From Mycogone perniciosa (Eukaryota; Ascomycota; Sordariomycetes; Hypocreales; Hypocreaceae): a stretch of 64,000 nucleotides of DNA. Position 1 is the first letter of the stretch. The number at the start of each line of letters is the position of its first letter. Below the pieces are notes generated by a model. It made no database searches, was not told the origin of the DNA, and worked only from the letters and a program-made list of their open reading frames with translations. Of this stretch, positions 33,011-45,687 are shown piece by piece. The position numbers were made by a program, and so were the translations under genes. The stretch lies in NCBI GenBank assembly GCA_025331125.1, contig JAOALB010000065.1, positions 1 to 64,000 on the forward strand, in the 5' to 3' direction.

Positions 33011-34480
33011 ATGTGACAGCAATGGAGAGGGCAATCTGGAGAGTATGGAGGCTTATGTTTTGGCGATTACTACTACTATATCGGTGGCGTTTTTGGCGAA
33101 AGGGCTGGACTTGCAGAATGGACTCTCAGAGAGACGAAGGGTTGGGGTTGTGCAGCGTTCATCGGTTGACGGGGATACAGATTCTCAGGGATTTTTGGTT
33201 GAGGCTCTCGGGGAATGGATGTGATTTCCAGCGAATGTTTCTGATTTTGCCATATGGCAGCAAGTCAGTGCTTAGGGAGTATTACTACGAGCAGCTCCTA
33301 TTACAGCCACAATAATTGAGAAATTCAGCTTGTAGCTCGTCTGTAAAAATCTCTGTGCTAATGCAGTGCCGCCCGTTCCTCTTCCAAGTCTGTTTTCCAC
33401 CCCTTCCAAGGTCTATGAGGTAGATACATTATTGGCCTTGGCTGGTGAAAGGAAGAAGTGACGTCATATCTTGTGGGATCATTACGAGTACCATTAAGAG
33501 CCAGGGTGTATATATTATGTGGATTCATACTTCGTACTTCGTAGTTGAGTGCGGTTTGCATATGCTAGTACTATGGTTAAACGATCTCCCGCTGGATTTG
33601 CTGATGTGTGTGCTTTATCTATCTAGTACATACTCATGTACGATTATGCATAGCTCGTATCCATAAATAGATAGTATGTATAAGGTTTTGGCAATTTGTT
33701 GATTCCTCATCGAAAAAGGAGGCTTCGGCATACGAGACGTGGAATGGATACGAGTATTCGGTAGTAGTATTAGCCTGTGGGGAAAGGGAGAAAGGTTAAT
33801 AATGCTCCCTACTACGGAACGGAGTACTACTTCGTACTATGGGGTCAATCCTCCCAACTACGAAGCACTAGACGCCCACTGATGAAACGATGAAACGAGG
33901 ACAAACGCCACGCCAACCGCCGGGATGACATTCCTAGCACTACGGAGTATGTTTTTACGCTTATATGCACGTCAAAGACCATTTCGTGGAGGTGTTGACC
34001 AGGCTGAAGTGTCCAAAATGCGTTCTACGGAGTGGCCGAGAAGTGTCTCAGATGGGATCCCATGAGGACCGAATCCAATATCCCTCCCTTCAAAGTCACT
34101 TATCGCCACCTCAAATCCCGTGTCAGGGGCCGCCGCTCCAATGCCCCACGTGGCCCAAGTCCTCCAACTGGGCTGTACTCCGTACTACGAGTAGTATTAT
34201 GTACGAGTACGCGATTCTTCTTGGCCGAAGGATCCTTTTAGAGGCAGGGATCGACGAGCTCTGACGCCAAGCGCCAGCTTCGTCAGCGGACTCCCCGTAA
34301 ACACTAACTGGTCTGTCGGCGTGTCTTGTCTCTGATACCTATTGGGGGGTGTTCGACAAGAAAGAAAACACGAATATCTGCTGTTCCGGGGCCGCCAGTG
34401 ATGCCATCATCGATCGTACAATATCGTCTTCTGTGAGTTGGGAAGGATTGGTAGACGCTCGTTGTTCGCATCGCTCCATC
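33011..34480. other. Intergenic, palindrome-rich
   Basis: About 1.5 kb with TACTTCG repeats near 33528, clustered TACGGAGTA/TACTTCGTAC motifs around 33810-33950 and TACTCCGTACTACGAG near 34176. I see no supportable gene. The frame preceding the P4-ATPase is open to 34349 without ATG. Confidence 0.5.
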
Positions 34481-37400
34481 ATGACAGGGAGTCTCTTCAG
34501 TACGGACAATGCGAAGTCTCAGAAGCACGACAGGGCGGGCACCAAAGCAGAGCCCTCGAGGAAGACCTCGCTGGCCAGCCGAATCCGAAATGCCGTCGTA
34601 GAGTCTGTTCTGCGGCGAGGACGTCTTATCGCCTCCAAGGATGGGAGACGCATTCCTTTGAGGATCGAGCACGAAGAACCTTTGATTGACTCTCGGCGCG
34701 GACACGCATACATCTGCAACACCATCCGAACCTCTCGCTATACGATTTGGGATTTTGTGCCCAAGCAACTCGTCTTCCAGTTTACCCGAGTAGGGAACTT
34801 TTACTTTCTCTGCGTCGGAATCCCTCAAATGGTATGCTATACCTACTGGGGCCAGACCAACTCAGCTACATTCTTCTAATCAGCCTTTTAACGCAGATCC
34901 CAGACTTGTCGACTACTGGTTCCTACACCACTATTCTTCCTCTATTATTCTTTGTTTGCTTGACCATGTTCAAAGAGGGTTATGATGATTATCAAAGGCA
35001 CCGACTCGACAAGGTTGAGAACGCGAACTTTGCGACAATACTTGGTAAAACAGTCAATGACACAAACAGACTCCGGTCGACAGGTTATTTTGACCGCTTC
35101 AATCCTTTCTATACGGAAATGACTGCAGAACCTCGACCCGTCCCCACAGACGAATTTCAGGGCGTTAGATGGGTGCCCACGCTATGGGCCAATATCAAAG
35201 TCGGAGATGTCATTCTTCTTTCGAAAGATGAGCCTGTTCCTGCCGATGTGGCTCTCCTCTATAGCGATGGCGAAAATGGACTCGCATATATTGACACCAT
35301 GGCCCTCGACGGTGAGACGAACCTCAAGAGCAAGCAGGTGTGCCATGTCATTGGGGGATGTGACAGGATTGAAGGTATCGCAAAGTGCAGGGCGGAATTT
35401 GTTGTCGAGGATCCGAACCCCGAATTGTTCAACTTCGACGGCAAGGTGATTGCCAACGGAAAAACGGTGCCGTTGACCCTCAACGACATCATTTATCGAG
35501 GGAGTGTAATACGGAATACGACGCGTGCCATAGGAGTCGTGATCAACACTGGGGAGGAGTGCAAGGCGCGTATGAACTCCAACAGGCACCCAAAAGCAAA
35601 GAAGCCCGCTCTCGAGAGGGTGGTCAACGTCATCGTCGTCACCCTTGCGGCCTATGTCGTCCTGCTATCGGTTGGTGTCTCGGCTGGCTATATCAGGTGG
35701 CAGCAGAGCTATGAGAGACATGCTTGGTACTTGACCGACGCCAAGGTCCCTTTCCATCAGATCATTATTGCCTTCATTATCATGTTCAACAACATCATTC
35801 CATTGTCCCTGTATGTGAGCTTGGAAATCGTCAAGATCGGACAGCTACTCCTCCTGAATTCGGACATTGAAATGTACGACGAAGAAACCGACACGCCTGC
35901 ACGATGCAACACCAACACCATTCTGGAAAATCTCGGTCAAGTTGGATACATCTTTTCTGATAAGACAGGAACCCTGACAGACAACATCATGAAATTTCGC
36001 AAAATCAGCGTAGCCGGGACTGTCTGGCTTCACGAGATGGACTTGGAGGCCGATGGTTGTGATGGGTCAACTGCCGTTACTACCACACAGGTCAACCCTC
36101 CAAGCAGAAGACCCTCGACACACAAGACAGAGCACATGACGGTGGCAATTACTGAAGGACAGTCTGTATCAGATGAGATCCCAACATCTCCTGGGCTATC
36201 TATGGGACGACGATCCTCCTCACACTGGCGCTCCACAGGGCGCCCAGACCGCGTACAACCCGAGGTCAACACTTCGGACTTGCTTGAGTATGTCAGACTC
36301 CGGCCGCACTCAGCATTTTCTAGAAAGGCAAAAGAGTACATCTTGGCAGTGGCGCTCTGTCATTCTTGCTTACCTGAACACAAGGACGGAAAGATTGATT
36401 TCCAAGCATCGTCTCCTGATGAACTCGCCTTGGTGAGGGCAGCCCAAGAAATGGGATACTCGGTCATACAGAGAAGCTCAAAGCAAATCACAGTGCAAGT
36501 AACGCAGTCAGAAGGCCGTGTAGAAACTATGAAATTCGATATTTTCGATATCATTGAATTCAGCAGTGCGCGGAAGAGAATGTCTGTCGTGGTTCGCTAT
36601 CCTGATGGGCGCATATCAGTCATTTGCAAAGGTGCAGACTCTGCCATTTTACCACGACTGAGACTATCTTTGCTAGCGAAGCAAAAAGCGAATGAGGTCC
36701 GGAAAAGCGCTGACATTGAACACGAGATGCTTCGTCGCAGCGAACAGCTGGAACCGCGGAACAGCTTTGGAGGGAGACCGAGCCTGAGCGTTCGCCGAAA
36801 CCCAGGAATCGAGAGAGAGAGGAGTACGAGTCGACAGCCAACGGGGAGTAGAAGCAAATCGTTTGAAGTAACCAAGCTGGCGCGCGCATCGGATGATCGG
36901 CCAAGACTCTCCATCACTACTCGTGGGATGTCGCTTGATGTGTCGAGAGGCCAATATCTAACCCCCGTGTCACCTCACATGCCGCCATTAGACAGCCGCC
37001 TTGGGTTTTTAGAGGATCCCGTTATCTATGACGAGTCTGAAGTGTTCACAAAATGCTTCAAACATCTGGATGATTTTGCAACCGAAGGTCTTCGAACATT
37101 GCTCTTCGCCCAAAGATTTGTATCAGAGCAGGAGTACCGAACGTGGAAGAAGCTCTACGACGATGCTTCAACAAGTCTCACCAACCGCCAGGAGAAGATC
37201 GAAGCTGCAGGAGAGATGATTGAACAGTGGTTTGAACTAGTTGGCGCAAGCGCCATTGAGGATAAGCTGCAGAAGGGGGTCCCAGAAACTATTGACAGAT
37301 TGCGCCGGGCCAATATCAAGATTTGGATGCTGACTGGCGATAAGCGGGAGACTGCCATCAACATTGCTCACTCCGCACGAATTTGCCGTCCTGGTTCGGA

Positions 37401-38829
37401 CCTGTATATCCTGGATGTCACGAAGGGCAATCTACAGGGGCAGCTTTCGGCTATGGAGGCAGATTTGCACGCCGGCTCCATCCACAGCGTGGTCGTCATC
37501 GATGGCCAGACCCTGGGCACTATTGAGAAATCCGATGAGCTGTCACGGCAGTTCTTCTCCATCATGATTCTCGTCGACTCAGTCATTTGCTGCAGGGCAT
37601 CCCCTGCGCAAAAGGCGCTCTTGGTCCGGACCGTTCGATCCATGCTGAAATCCCCCCCGAGGCGAGAGCAAAAACGGATTGACTCTGGCCATTGGCGACG
37701 GCGCAAACGACCTCGCCATGATCCAAGCAAGCCACGTCGGCATCGGCATCTCAGGAAAGGAAGGGCTGCAAGCCGCCCGCGTCGCGGACTACTCCATCGC
37801 ACAGTTCCGCTTCTTGCAGAGACTGCTGCTCGTCCACGGGAGGTGGAACTACGTGCGCACAGCCAAGTTCATCATCTGCACGTTTTGGAAGGAAATGTTC
37901 TTCTACTTGCCGACGGCGCATTACCAACAGTTCAACGGCTACAATGGCACCTCGCTATACCAGGCAGCCAGCTTGACCGTTTTCAACACGTTGTTCACGA
38001 GTCTCTGCACGATTTGCATGGGGATTTTCGAGCAGGACCTCCGTGCGGAGACGTTACTCGCTGTACCGGAGCTGTACGTCTACGGACAGCGGAACATGGG
38101 CCTGAACTTTTGGAAGTACATACGGTGGATGGTCCTTGGTGCGATAGAGGGCGTGATCGTCTGGAACGGTGTCTGGGCCGGCTATGGATGGATACCACCA
38201 GGAGTCCGTGATGATGGCTTGTACGCCCTCGGCTCACTGGTCTTTACAGTGGGAGTTTTGTGGGTAAACTGGAAATTATTGTAAGCTTGCCAGCTTCCCT
38301 TACCCATACATACCCTTTATGAAAAGGGGGGACCCAAAAGCTAACCGGACGGTAAAGCATTTTAGAAACCCACTTCAAGCCAGCCATCTCAATGGCCTGT
38401 TTCTTCATCACTACCGTAGGTTGGTTCGCATGGCTCGCCTTCCTCGATGGCGTGTACGCTCCGAGCCCCTCTGGGAAATACGCCATCCGCAACACGTTTA
38501 CCAAGCTCTGGGGAAAAGACGCAGTCTTCTGGGCCACCGTATTCATAGTCCTTGCGTTCCTGGGATTAATAGAAGTCTTCTTCAAAGCGATCAAGCGAAA
38601 CATGCTCGTCACAGGACTATGGCAGTGGCCCCCCTGGCAAAGGAGGAAACTTGGGGATAATCTGGAGGAGTGGGACCTTGAGCTTTGGCAGGAGATGGAG
38701 CAGGATCCCGCAGTGCGCAGGAATCTGGAGAGAATGGCGCGGGATGATAACCCGGATGGTGATGGTGATACGGAAGTGGAGGATTTGGATGAGGAAATTG
38801 AGATTGACATTTCCAGGAGAGGAAGATAG
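34481..38829 (+). CDS. P4-type phospholipid flippase, Dnf3/DnfD-like, with a one-base frameshift
   Basis: P4-ATPases move phospholipids to the cytosolic leaflet of Golgi, endosome or plasma membrane. Exons are 34481-34831, 34897-38280 and 38358-38829; introns of 65 and 77 bp are well formed. Motifs in order are PADVALLYSDG, ALDGETNLKSK, the phosphorylation site SDKTGTLTDN, ICKGADSAILPRL, WMLTGDKRETAINIAH and GDGANDLAMIQ, then C-terminal membrane helices. Two long Ser/Arg-rich inserts lie in the nucleotide-binding region. Just before GDGAND the frame breaks at a run of seven C (37652-37658): the upstream frame runs into unrelated sequence while the conserved protein continues one base out of phase. 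Both flanking exon phases agree with a single extra base. Without it the product is about 1,401 aa. Either the assembly is wrong or this allele is broken. Confidence 0.88.
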
Positions 38830-39168
38830 AACATGCATTGTTTTCGGTAAGGGGCGACGGCGTTAAGGGTCAGATGGACATGCTCTTTCTTATTCATTTT
38901 CATGGGATTTTGGCATAGAATGAAGCATATGATACCCGGCGAAAACAAATAGGCAAGGGGGGACACACTTGGCATGAAAGATACCCAATGATAACAGGGC
39001 GGGTGTTCAACTGCAAAAGAATTAAAATGAACAAGTATGCATATTGCTCTCTATCTTCATGCTATTCTGTGATCTATGAAACATGACCAAATGCCCGTCC
39101 GGTAACTCCCTCTCTTTATCTATAAATTAAAAGTTGTAAGGTATTATTTTCAGTTGGGTAAATTGAGA
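38830..39168. other. Intergenic between convergent genes
   Basis: About 340 bp containing the 3' flanks of the flippase and MFS genes. I see nothing else in it. Confidence 0.5.
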
Positions 39169-41307
39169 TCAGACGCTTTTAGACATGCTAGCCTTCTTCA
39201 CACTTTTGTGATTATCAACATCCCCCTTGCCATTAGCCGCGGTCTCCTCATCCACGGGTCTTGCGGATGACGAAGCAGGTGGGCTAGCTGGCTTCCCAAT
39301 AATCTCCATGCTGCGAAATGCGATGAACACAACAGCCAGGGAGGCTACTCCAAAGCCGAAGTTCATCCAAGACGCAGCACGGAGACCCAGGAGCGACGCA
39401 GACTCCCAAGGGCGTATACTTCCAACTTGATCGATGGGGACATTGCGGGCGTTCGCCATGACAGCAGTCTGGATGGCGGTGCTGATGGCGAGGCCGATGG
39501 CCCGACCAATTTGACCCACGGAGTTTACTATCGCACCGCCTATAGCCTGGTCCTCGCGGGGAAGAGACTGTGATGTGTATATGGAGAGGCATGGCCATAT
39601 CGTGTCGGCGCCGATGACGGACAGGATCATAGCAGGGAGACCCCAGGCAAAGTAGGATGTGGATGGTGCGATCGGTACAGCGAAAAGCAAGCAAGCTGCG
39701 GAGATAGCAAAGTTGCCGCAGATGAGAATGAAGACAGTGGGGACGCGGCAGAGCAGCTGGGCGACGATGAAGACGATAATCGCGCCTCCAACACCGGTGG
39801 GGATGAAGCGCAGCATTGTTTGTAGGGGGGACAGGCCCTGGAACTCTTGGTAGTAGTAGGTGGCGTAGATGAGATAGTTGTTGAAAGAGGCAAAGAAAAG
39901 AGCCATGATAACCATGACGGCGCTGAAGCGGAGGTTGCGGAAGATGGAAATTTTGATAAGGGGTGGTGTCGATGTTGACTGACGAGGCTGACTGGGGGTT
40001 GATGGTGTCGCAGTCTTATTATCTTCTAAAACACCCGTAGTCGTGTTCTCCTGTGTCTCCGTTGCCATTCCTGCCATCATTTTCCGTTCCAAATGCCACT
40101 GCCAGACAATAAAGGCGGCAATGATGAAGAGAGACACGACAATGAGTACTGGGATCCATGGGGTGGACCATCCTACAACGTTGCCCTCAGTGAGAGCAAA
40201 CATGAGGGCGAGAAGCCCCACGGTGATGAGCGTAGCACCAATCCAGTCGATGGATTGGGCATTCTTGTTGTCTTTCTTAACCAGAGAAGGAGGGGGAGGG
40301 GGGATGAAGAGGATGCCGGCAGTAGAAACGATGCCGGCCATGATTGCTAATGCTCCAAATACCCATTTCCAGCTGGCATACTCAGCAATGAATCCGGACA
40401 AGATATTACCAAAGACGCTGCCAAGGGGGGCACCAGCGCCTGTGACGAACGGTTAGACTCTGAGAGGAACGGATTTGGAGAAGGATTGAACATACCGTAG
40501 GCGCTGAAGGCATAATTTTTGGCTTTTCCCGGTGGGAATGTGACGCCCAAAATGCCAATCGCTGTTGGAACGTTGGCTGCAGCTCCCTGTTGACTGGTAT
40601 TAGCTATCTGAATGGACAGTGAAGCATCAAATTCAACGAAACTGGTTCTGTTTTGCTACTCACCAGTGCATGGAGTGCCCTAAAGATGTTAAATCCAATC
40701 TCGTTTGGCACAAACGCATTGGCAGCGGTTACGACTGTAACCCAGATAGAACCAAGGATGAAGATCAGACGCTTGCCATAGATATCACCCACGCGGCCCC
40801 AGAATAACAAAAAGCAGCCAAACGTCAGCATGTAGGACGAAGCGATCCACTGCTGACGGCTTTGCGGTATGGAGAGGTCGCGGCCGATGCTTGGGAGAAT
40901 AATGATGACACTCTGAACAGCCAGCGTCTGATTGATTGGTGCCTTGGTTAGCATGGCATGGTCATTCTGATCGCGTAAGTCTAGGGACGAGTTTCAACGC
41001 AACTCACATTGATAAACGCAGCGCCAGTCACCGTCGCCACGAGCGCAATGCATCGCGCCTTGGAGAAGGGGATAGTGCTGTCGTCGGCATCGTCCTTGGG
41101 GTTATCGCCATCATCAGCGGCCTCACCAGCAGCAGCCTCAGTCTCAGCCTCAGTCTCAGTCTCATCATTATCAGCGGTGGCTGAATATGTCGTTTGGTGA
41201 TCAATCACCAAGTCCGTTTCCTTATCTTTTCCGAGTGCTGATGATGAATTTGCTGAGTTTTTCTCTCCGGCTAGCGCTGCTGCCGACTGTTCATCGCGTG
41301 CCGCCAT
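39169..41307 (-). CDS. MFS transporter, DHA2-like (14-TM type)
   Basis: Exons are 41008-41307, 40664-40927, 40496-40586 and 39169-40439, giving 641 aa. The first 80 residues are a cytosolic, very acidic tail (ETETEAETEAAAGEAADD). Membrane segments begin at ARCIALVATVTGAAFIN. The loop after TM2 has the MFS signature region FWGRVGDIYGKRL, and motif-C-like glycines occur in GAPLGSVFGNILSGFIAEY. A long loop with PPPPPS and a central cytosolic stretch (STPSQPRQSTSTPP) separates the halves. Total length and helix count suit the drug:H+ antiporter DHA2 group; the substrate cannot be told. Introns are 80, 77 and 56 bp. There are no biosynthetic neighbours to suggest an export role. Confidence 0.88.
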
Positions 41308-42666
41308 GAAGCAAGTTCAGCTTCACTTCGCTCCTTCCTCCTCTTCGGCAAGCCTCTCCGGCGATCGGCGCGAGAAAAACGGGCGCCGAATTTCAATGTC
41401 TCACCAAATTCCGCGCCACTGTCGATTTGTCTCTCCGGGATCTGTACTACTGATAATAGGTAGTATTCGTAAACGGATTGCAAAACCAAAGTTGGCACTT
41501 GTTGGGGAGATGAAAATTTCGCTTTGATAGTAATAATAATAGTGATAATAATAAATAGTAAGAGACCTCTGATACCAATTACCAGCGACTTCGAGAAAAT
41601 CCTCAGGGTCAAGGCTCTCCTTTGTACTTGGAGCAATACGAAGCCCGCCTCCCAACTTCGAAAGCCGAACTTGTATCCGCCATAAGATTTCCCCTCTTAT
41701 CATATCGGCCCATGCCTATTTGTAGATAGCGCTCCCACTTCCGGCTCCCGGACGCGGAACGGCGGTTTTTTTAGGGCCGGATTGATCAACGGTATTTCAT
41801 GCCGGCACTCTCTCTCCCCTCTCACATTCACTCACGCCGCGCACGGCAGATCGGTTTCCGAGTTCAATATATGTACGGAGTATGTACGAAGTACTTCGTA
41901 GTAGTACATCAAATATGCGTATTGGACATTGCACATTGGACTCGGCATAGCGTGGCGTTTGACTATCACAATAACACAAGCTTGCGATTCTTCGCAATGT
42001 TTAAATACGCAATTCCGCCGTAGAATTTCGTGCCCTCATCAAAACATTTGCATTTTTTTGTTGACTGCCTATTCGCCGTGTCCACTGAGCTCTCAATCTC
42101 CATGGTGAGTGATTGCTTCATAAACCTGCCTTATAACCTCACACCTGCCTTTCCGTAAACCGCCGCCGAGCTATAAATTCAGCCAGAACAAAAAGCTCCC
42201 CAAAAATGAATGAGACTGCACGTCAAATCACAACAAAACCAGTCATTTTTCAGTTGCCCTCGAGGCTTCTCGGAGGAACAAAAGAAGGGGAACGAGAATA
42301 AAAAATCCGTCATCCGCAGCCTCGTATCCTTTCCATTTTGCCAATGCCGCCCACCCTGATACTTCTAGGTGATTCTCGAAAAAAGAAACTAAGAAAACAA
42401 TCGTACACGTTCGCATGGGCGAGTGGAGATTTGAGCAAGCCATGCTCTTTTTTCCACGCCTCTTTCTCGCAAAAGGGCACACGTATGGTGCTGATTATGT
42501 TCCCTCCTCCGTGCCTCGAAATCAACCTCATGGAGGGCTAGTGTAGTGACACAAGTCCCAATTTCATCATGATCCCTTCCTCCCGAAGCTTCGATCCACC
42601 GACTGCACGATCCTGTCCGCCTGGGCGATATCGCCCTCGCCGTTTCCCATCACGGCTCCTACCCCA
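41308..42666. other. Intergenic
   Basis: About 1.36 kb between the MFS 5' end and the Def1 3' end. It contains a 16-bp perfect palindrome at 41885-41900 beside a TACGGAGTA motif. I see no supportable gene. Confidence 0.5.
41885..41900. repeat. Perfect 16-bp palindrome
   Basis: TACGAAGTACTTCGTA reads the same on both strands. It belongs to the same TAC-NNN-GTA motif family found in other spacers of this window. Confidence 0.85.
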
Positions 42667-45600
42667 CTAATGGTAGTTTCCGCCCCAGCCGCGTTGCTGT
42701 TGCTGACCTTGCTGCTGTTGTTGACCAGCGCCGTAGTAGCCACCGCTACCGAAGCCCCCCTGCCCGTATGAGCCGTATGGCGTGCTGTGCTGGCTAGCCC
42801 CCGCACCAGCACCCATGCCATACGCCCCACTGCCATGGAGTCCATGGCCCTGCAAGTGGCTTGGGTAGCCGCCATAGGCACCGCCCATCTGCGAGGTCTG
42901 CGGCGGCGGCAGGCTACCACTCTGTCCGCCAGGGACAGTATTAGTAGCTGAGCCTGGTCGAGGTCCTCCAAGCGAGGGTGAGGGGCCAGATCCCGTCTTG
43001 GCATCACCAAATGGCTTCAGCTCATCGGTAGATGTTCCGGTGCTGGGCTGCGTCTGGCTGTTAAACGTTTGGCCCTGAGACTGGAACGAAGATGCGCCCC
43101 GGGAAAAGCTGTCGTGAGTGCTTCCAAAGCTGCTTCCTCCTAGACCGGGTTGAGTACCGGCCTGAGCTGATCCGGCACGACCATATTCGCCAAGGCCGGA
43201 GCCGAGAGGGCTATCTCTGTGGAGGGATGACGGGCCAAAAGTGCCAGGGGAGGATGCATGATCATAGGGTGCATTCGGCGAGACACCGTAAGGCTGTCCG
43301 TACATGCCACCCTTTGCATACGGGCCAAAACCTCCCTGACCATATCCTGAGTAGTACTGATGGTAGTACGGGTTGCTGTAGTATGGGTGGCTGTATCCAG
43401 GGTATTGCTGTCCATGGGTCTGCGGCTGCGATCCTGGCGCTCCCTGCTGCTGTTGCTGCTGCTGTTGGGGTTGCTGAGCCTGAGCCTGAGCCTGAGTAGC
43501 AGGGTTAGGAGTGGAGTGGCCGCTGTTTTGGGTCTCGCTAGTACCACCGAATCGTGGCTGGTTGTGGGCGGCGCCACTCTGAGGGTACTGGCTCAGGTTG
43601 TCGGTCTGAGACGCATTGTAGGCGCCAAAAGGTCGCTGCTGGGATGGCACGCCATCTGGTTGTCCATGGGCTCCCTGTTGTCCGAAATGTTGACCGTAAA
43701 AGGCATAAGGGTTTCGATCCTGTTGGTTTGCAGTGTAGTAAGCTGAGTATTCGCTAGGTGCAGAGGTGAAAGCCGCGCCGGGCTGCTGCGCTTGCGGTTG
43801 GGATGTTTGGGTGGGGAAGTTGTCGAATGGAGGCTGAGATGCTGGAGTGCTCTGCTGGTTGAAAGGGTCCAAAGGCTTCTGCTGAGCCGTTGAAGCATCC
43901 TGGGGACCAGCTTGACCAAAACGACCGAACTGTTGGGTATTAGGGGCGGGGGATTGAGCGGCTTCCTCGAATGTTAGCATGGGTTTCCTTCGACAGTAAG
44001 ACTGAAGGAACCTACGTTGAGAGGGAGTAGGTGCCTGGGCTGCGGCAGCCGTAGGAACTACGGGGGAAATGTTAGATTGCAAAACAGACCAAAACCGATC
44101 GGGGGTTACTATACCAGCCGGCACAATTCCAGGGGGGGGAGCAGTAGTCGTGGGCTTCTGAGAGAATGCCTCGGGCACAGCAACAGGTTGTGAGGCCGGG
44201 GGGAGTGAGGTTCGGGGATGTGTGATGGGAGAATCAGCTGGCGGCTGAGCCCGCGTCTCTGGCTCCTCACGTTCGCCATCAATATCATCTTCATCATTGA
44301 GGTTAAAGGCACCGAATTGCACAGCAGCTCGGTCAACCTCGCGGTTTCCAGGCATGCGAACAGCCTCTTCTTGATCAAGGACTCGCCGCTGGAAGCTGGG
44401 GACACGTGTGGTCCGTTCCGCGGTAGCCTTGATAGCGGTCGCAGCATAGCCACTGGTAGCTGGTCGTTGAGCCTGATGTTGCTGCTGAGCAGCTGAGATA
44501 GGCGTGACACTGGCGCTTACGGGGCTCTGCCGGGGGTCCCAAGAGTCAGCAGCTGTGCTTGCGGCGGTGTCCGTCGCGGGTGGTTTGGAATCGTCAACAA
44601 CCTGTTCTAGATTCGTCTCAGTGAGCTCGTCTTGAGATGGCTGGATCTCGACAGCTGGCTCGACGACAGGCGGGGGGGTCGCGGGCGTAGCTTGTTCAGC
44701 AACTGGAGTAGCCTCTGCCTCGAGTTCCACAGGCTCGGGTTCGGTCTCTGTGGGTTCAGGAGCGGGTTCGGGTTCGACGGGTTCAACAGGCTTCGGTGCA
44801 GGGACTTCTTTGGGAGGGGCTGGTGCGACCTTGGGAGCAGTCGATTGGCGCAACATGCTTGCCCAGGTCTTGACCGGAGGAGGCGCAACAGGCTTGGATG
44901 CCTCGACGGGAGCGGGCTTCTCAATAGCTGCGATGTCCTCCTCGATGTCGTTGGCATTGGGCTTATCTTCGTTGAATGCAGGGGACTCTTCAGTAGGCAC
45001 GGAAAGCTGCTGGTCTTCCTTGCTCCGGGCTCCGTTGGTGGTGGGATTGGTTGATCGTCCACGTCCACCGCGGCCACCTCTGTCTGAAGCTCGGCCTCGG
45101 CCACGGCCTCCATCAGAAGCATTGCGGCCGCCACGGGTGTTTCGAGTGCCAGTCGATGCCTCAGTATTCGTAGGTGTGGATGATGTGTCCTTGCCCTTGG
45201 TGCGAGTGGTCTTCTTCGTCTTCGAAACCTCACCCCACTGGGAGACGTTGCCTAAAAGGGGGATCAGTCAGCTTGTGGACTTTTTTGGCCAACAATGATG
45301 CTTGCATGCTGGCCGGTCTGCGGTTGCGGCATGCAGAATTGTTACGTGCGGCCGCCAGCCATTACCACCCAACGACGTACCTTCAGCAATGCGCGTCACA
45401 GCCTCGTTCTCATCGCCATTCGTTTCTTGCAGAGCATAGAGAACATCGACCTCAGACCAGTCGGGGAACATTTCGCGGATGACGGTGGTCTTTTCGCCGT
45501 ATTGCTTTCGGAGCTCTGCAAACTCCCCCTCATCTTCGAAGGCGCCCAAGCTGTCCTCAGTAGCCGTCTTGTGGTCGGCCTTGTCGCCATTAGTTCTGCG

Positions 45601-45687
45601 GCCGCCTCGACCGGCGAAACCTCCTCTGCCGCCTCGACCAGAGCCTCTGCCTCGCGAGGCAGATGGCCGAGAGATGACCTCGGACAT
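42667..45687 (-). CDS. DEF1: RNA polymerase II degradation factor Def1
   Basis: In yeast Def1 recruits elongin-cullin to stalled, ubiquitylated RNA polymerase II. Exons are 45381-45687, 44115-45251, 44016-44057 and 42667-43961, giving about 926 aa. An RG-rich start (SRGRGSGRGGRGGFAGRGG) precedes the ubiquitin-binding CUE domain (VIREMFPDWSEVDVLYALQ, then NGDENEAVTRIAEG). A Pro/Glu/Ala-rich linker and a long Gln/Gly/Tyr-rich C-terminus with polyQ runs follow. Intron 1 (129 bp) is clear. Introns at 44058-44114 (57 bp) and 43962-44015 (54 bp) are in frame without stops; I accept them because each has GT, CTAAC and AG, and because they encode atypical stretches (DRFWSVLQSN, FLQSYCRRKPM) inside otherwise P/Q/A-rich sequence. 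Unspliced, the protein would be 963 aa. Confidence 0.86.

Noticed and set aside
34747..34896. Start of the longest + frame in the flippase region (150 bp)
   Set aside because: It overlaps exon 1 in another frame and the intron. The conserved protein enters this frame only after the acceptor at 34896.
37620..37680. Short intron as explanation of the flippase frameshift
   Set aside because: None of the GT..AG pairs I tried kept the conserved residues on both sides and restored frame.
44607..45233. 208-codon frame overlapping Def1 on the minus strand
   Set aside because: It is a shadow of the Pro/Glu-rich Def1 frame and has a low-complexity Arg/Pro/Ser translation.
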